From: Limanda limanda
Lineage: Eukaryota; Chordata; Actinopteri; Pleuronectiformes; Pleuronectidae
Direction: 5' to 3'
Length of the DNA stretch: 64,000 nt
Assembly (NCBI RefSeq): GCF_963576545.1
Contig: NC_083638.1
Coordinates: 30,527,900-30,591,899, forward strand
A model generated the notes under the pieces. That model saw only the letters and a list, made by a program, of their open reading frames with translations. It was not told where the DNA came from and searched no databases. The position numbers were made by a program, and so were the translations under genes. Of this stretch, positions 63,721 to 64,000 are shown piece after piece (the stretch's first letter is position 1; each line of letters opens with the position of its first letter).

Positions 63721-64000
63721 GGTAAATAACCCATAACACCGTGTTCTCCACCAGTTAGGCTCAGAGCAAAATGTTGAAATAAGCTCCCCTCCTGTCCACT
63801 AGCAGAAGCAGCAGCAGCTCATTCCTCTCTGTCTTGCATTTTAACAGAACAGGGCATGAATGCCTGACAAGTAGGCTATCATCCAAGAGATCATTAAGCA
63901 CAAGGGTTGAAGTGCCATCTTCAGTGCCATGGCAACTGGGTTGTGAGATGAGATAAAAACAATGCGAGGCAGGAGGCAGGAGGCGGGGCGGCTGCTCAAT
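63721..64000. other. Unannotated non-coding DNA to the window end
   Basis: No recognisable feature; gcaggaggcagg repeats at the very end. Confidence 0.35.

Overview
This looks like teleost fish nuclear DNA, most likely from a percomorph. The evidence is the density of long CA/TG, CT, AT and GATA microsatellites, an L2-clade LINE ending in (TTGA)n, a tRNA-derived teleost SINE, Tc1-like transposase remains, hAT elements and several short interspersed families that recur across teleost genomes. Species cannot be told from the sequence. Family names were assigned by eye from remembered consensus sequences, not by a database search.

I found no exon or host protein-coding gene that I can support anywhere in the 64 kb. 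The apparent open frames are microsatellite translations, antisense of transposons, or short chance frames. The window reads as a gene desert or the inside of a very large intron. The only convincing protein-coding material belongs to transposable elements: an almost open L2 LINE (30.4-34.0 kb) with three in-frame stops, an older L2-type LINE relic (0.96-2.1 kb), two broken Tc1-like transposase copies (11.1-11.9 kb minus, 48.6-49.2 kb plus), small Rex1-like reverse transcriptase scraps (54.6 and 55.2 kb), and a zinc-finger fragment inside a 1.15-kb hAT-like element (60.26-61.41 kb, minus).

Layout: 0-5 kb, old LINE and a teleost short element; 5-30 kb, mostly unannotated DNA with microsatellites, a Tc1 relic, LINE tails, a large fold-back (23.70-24.29 kb), a 290-bp GATA array (26.3-26.6 kb) and several members of a MITE-like family; 30.4-34.0 kb, the L2 LINE; 34-45 kb, MITE pieces, LINE tail, long TG array, a degenerate tandem-repeat segment and a G-rich tract; 45.2-45.8 kb, a SINE split by a hAT insertion; 48.6-50.6 kb, Tc1 relic and another short element; 53.7-56.2 kb, a cluster of MITE and LINE pieces; 60.3-61.7 kb, the hAT element followed by an isolated L2 3' end.

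Most noteworthy are: (1) the fold-back with two arms of about 170 bp, similar at roughly 85-90 percent, around an AT-rich loop; (2) the hAT element inserted between the A and B boxes of a SINE, with an 8-bp target duplication recognisable from the SINE itself; (3) the hAT element with target duplication, terminal repeats and a leftover zinc-finger frame; (4) the L2 LINE, disabled only by three nonsense codons in one unbroken frame. A few stretches resemble conserved non-coding elements, but that needs an alignment I could not run.
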